Source: Nelumbo lutea (taxonomy: Eukaryota; Streptophyta; Magnoliopsida; Proteales; Nelumbonaceae). From it: a stretch of DNA of 64,000 bases. This document shows positions 62,321-64,000 of this stretch, piece by piece; within the stretch, counting starts at the first letter, position 1, and each line of letters begins with the position of its first letter. The stretch is taken from NCBI GenBank assembly GCA_022828595.1, contig JAKGHH010000003.1, positions 14,508,934 through 14,572,933 on the forward strand, written 5' to 3'. Below the pieces are notes generated by a model. It did not search any database. It was not told where the DNA came from and saw only the letters and a list, made by a program, of their open reading frames with translations. The translations under genes and the position numbers were made by a program.

Positions 62321-64000
62321 AAAATAAATTCTCATATTCACCAATTATTCACATTAAAATTCCTGAAAAAATGAAGCAAAAATTGGAATCTGCAATAATA
62401 TAACAAAATAAATTCAAATAATTACGTAATAATTTTGTAATATTCAACAATAATGGAAAAAATCATAGTGTTCATAACATGCACCAATTTTCAATTCATG
62501 TAACTGGAAAAAAAATCGAGTTTCACTAAAATATACAAGAGAAAAGCTAAAAATCAAAAAACGACCAAAGTGGTAGGTGGAGGGAGCCTTACCTACCCTC
62601 CACTAATTTATTTTGACAGTCAACTTTCAAAGAATAATTGTTTTCACCGTTATTGAACAAAGGAAAAAAGGCTAAAGTGAAGTAAAATTAATGCATTAGA
62701 TCAACATTTTTTATTTGGAATGATGACAAGACAAAGGTATTTGCACCTTTTTTCTAAACAATACAGGAGTCTTTTGTTAAGGTCAAAATATTATTTTTAA
62801 ATGGAATTTAAATTGATTTTAAAATAATTAAACTATATTCAAAATTGATATTTTATATTAGTTTTTGAAAAAAAAAATTAAGTATATTAAGTTTCTATTA
62901 AATTTAAATTACTTATGAAATTTAATTAACTATATTAAGTTTTGATTTTTCAGTAGAACTTAAGTTGGTTTTAAATTAGTAAAAATTAATTATAAAATTA
63001 ATAATTGTTATTACTTTTATATTAATTTTAAATTGATATGTTTTTAATTTATCTTATTCCATTTATTAATTAAACTATTCTTATTATATTAATAAAAATA
63101 TTTTATCAATAATAATAATTAATAATTATTTTTATTTTATTTAAGGAACTTACTAATTATTTTTATTATGGTTAATTAATTCTTATTATTTTCAAATGAA
63201 TTATAATTTTAAATGAAGGTAAATAATTTGGTGTTATAATGTGTCAATAAATATCTCAATTTCAATATAATTAATCTTTACTAATAATTATAATTTAATG
63301 TAAATATATTTAATATACATAAAATTATAATTAAACTGAAAATGGTTTTGGATATGAATAAAGTTAATAAATTTTGTAAAATTTGATGGAGTAATGGAGA
63401 TGACAGAGAATTAATGGTATAATTAATAAAGAGAGACTATCAAAAGAATTGATATTTAATAGTCTAATGGGAAAGAGAGAGTTAATGAAGAGTGTATAAA
63501 AGTCTTAGGTGATTGGTCGGTATTTAAATTATTTTGTTCAATTTTAAAATAAAAAATTCAAGAAAAACAGAAAAAAAAAGATTAATAATGTAGTTTTGAG
63601 AATAAACAAGAGATTGCATTTTAATATCTTTTTAGATAAATATCCGAAAAAAGTTATGGTGGGACGGGAGATCGCAAATTCGCAAGGCAGTGATGGCACT
63701 ATCTTCGTGGTCGCGACACAGAGATGTAAATTCATCTTAACCGGGTTCCATACTCACTTGTCGTTGCCATTGGCCCAGTGTCAACAGAATAGACAGTTGG
63801 GTAGCGTGTTCGAGTGTCATTGGGAGAGATCGCATCATCACAAGGGGACGGGATCTGCTCCTCACAGTGCTGCGACCAGCACCCCGTCGTAGTCGCAGGC
63901 TCGCAGCCGATGTAAACTCCTCGTATTGCGATGCGGTAGTGGGTTCCGTAATTCGGGAACATGGGTTCTTTACACAAGTTGCTCTTTCTGTGGGCGATTT
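62321..64000. other. AT-rich DNA then a GC-richer, unidentified edge
   Basis: 62321-62470 continues the tandem array. 62760-63640 is extremely AT-rich. From ~63655 composition shifts to near 50% GC up to the window edge. The frames there (63596-63892 plus, 63732-63977 minus) show no known domain. It may be the edge of a transposon or gene lying mostly outside the window. Confidence 0.4.

Overview
This is a stretch of nuclear DNA from a flowering plant. It has GT-AG introns, a tandem cluster of serine carboxypeptidase-like (SCPL) genes, a group IIb WRKY gene, and a dense mixture of plant transposons (Ty3/gypsy and copia-type LTR sequences, Helitrons, Mutator-like and hAT-like elements). Base composition is AT-rich outside genes and LTR elements. 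The species cannot be fixed from the sequence. I see no prokaryotic or organellar genes.

Layout. 0-5.3 kb: AT-rich DNA with MITEs, a 78-bp tandem repeat and a solo LTR. 5.3-26.5 kb: three tandem SCPL genes, all on the + strand, each with nine exons and the same intron phases. Copy 1 (6510-9008) is broken by a 14-bp tandem duplication in exon 1. Copies 2 (15567-18098, 472 aa) and 3 (22935-26129, 470 aa) are open throughout. Between copies 1 and 2 lie a ~360-bp tandem repeat, a solo LTR, and a 1.9-kb Pack-MULE-like element carrying pieces of a small heat-shock protein gene and a G-type lectin receptor kinase gene. 28.5-38.5 kb: a transposon nest, comprising a Helitron with a Mutator-type element inside it, a 6-kb Ty3/gypsy element with both LTRs and target-site duplication but a gutted pol, and a second short Helitron. 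40.6-41.4 kb: solo LTR. 47.9-51.9 kb: a WRKY72/WRKY61-type transcription factor gene of six exons. 53.6-62.3 kb: clustered MITEs and hairpin elements, a probable copia solo LTR with a MITE nested in it, and another solo LTR. The last 350 bases are more GC-rich and unidentified.

Biology. The SCPL proteins look like secreted or vacuolar clade II (SCPL45-type) alpha/beta-hydrolases. The two intact copies share two substitutions in the substrate-carboxylate pocket (Asn to Ser in LWLNGG, Glu to Asp in GESYAG). These resemble the changes that mark SCPL acyltransferases, while the broken copy keeps the ordinary peptidase residues. This is the most interesting observation here. The WRKY protein belongs to a subclade linked to defence and has a 75-nt in-frame exon that may be optional. 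MITE insertions with exact target-site duplications can be ordered against the SCPL duplications because paralogous empty sites survive.
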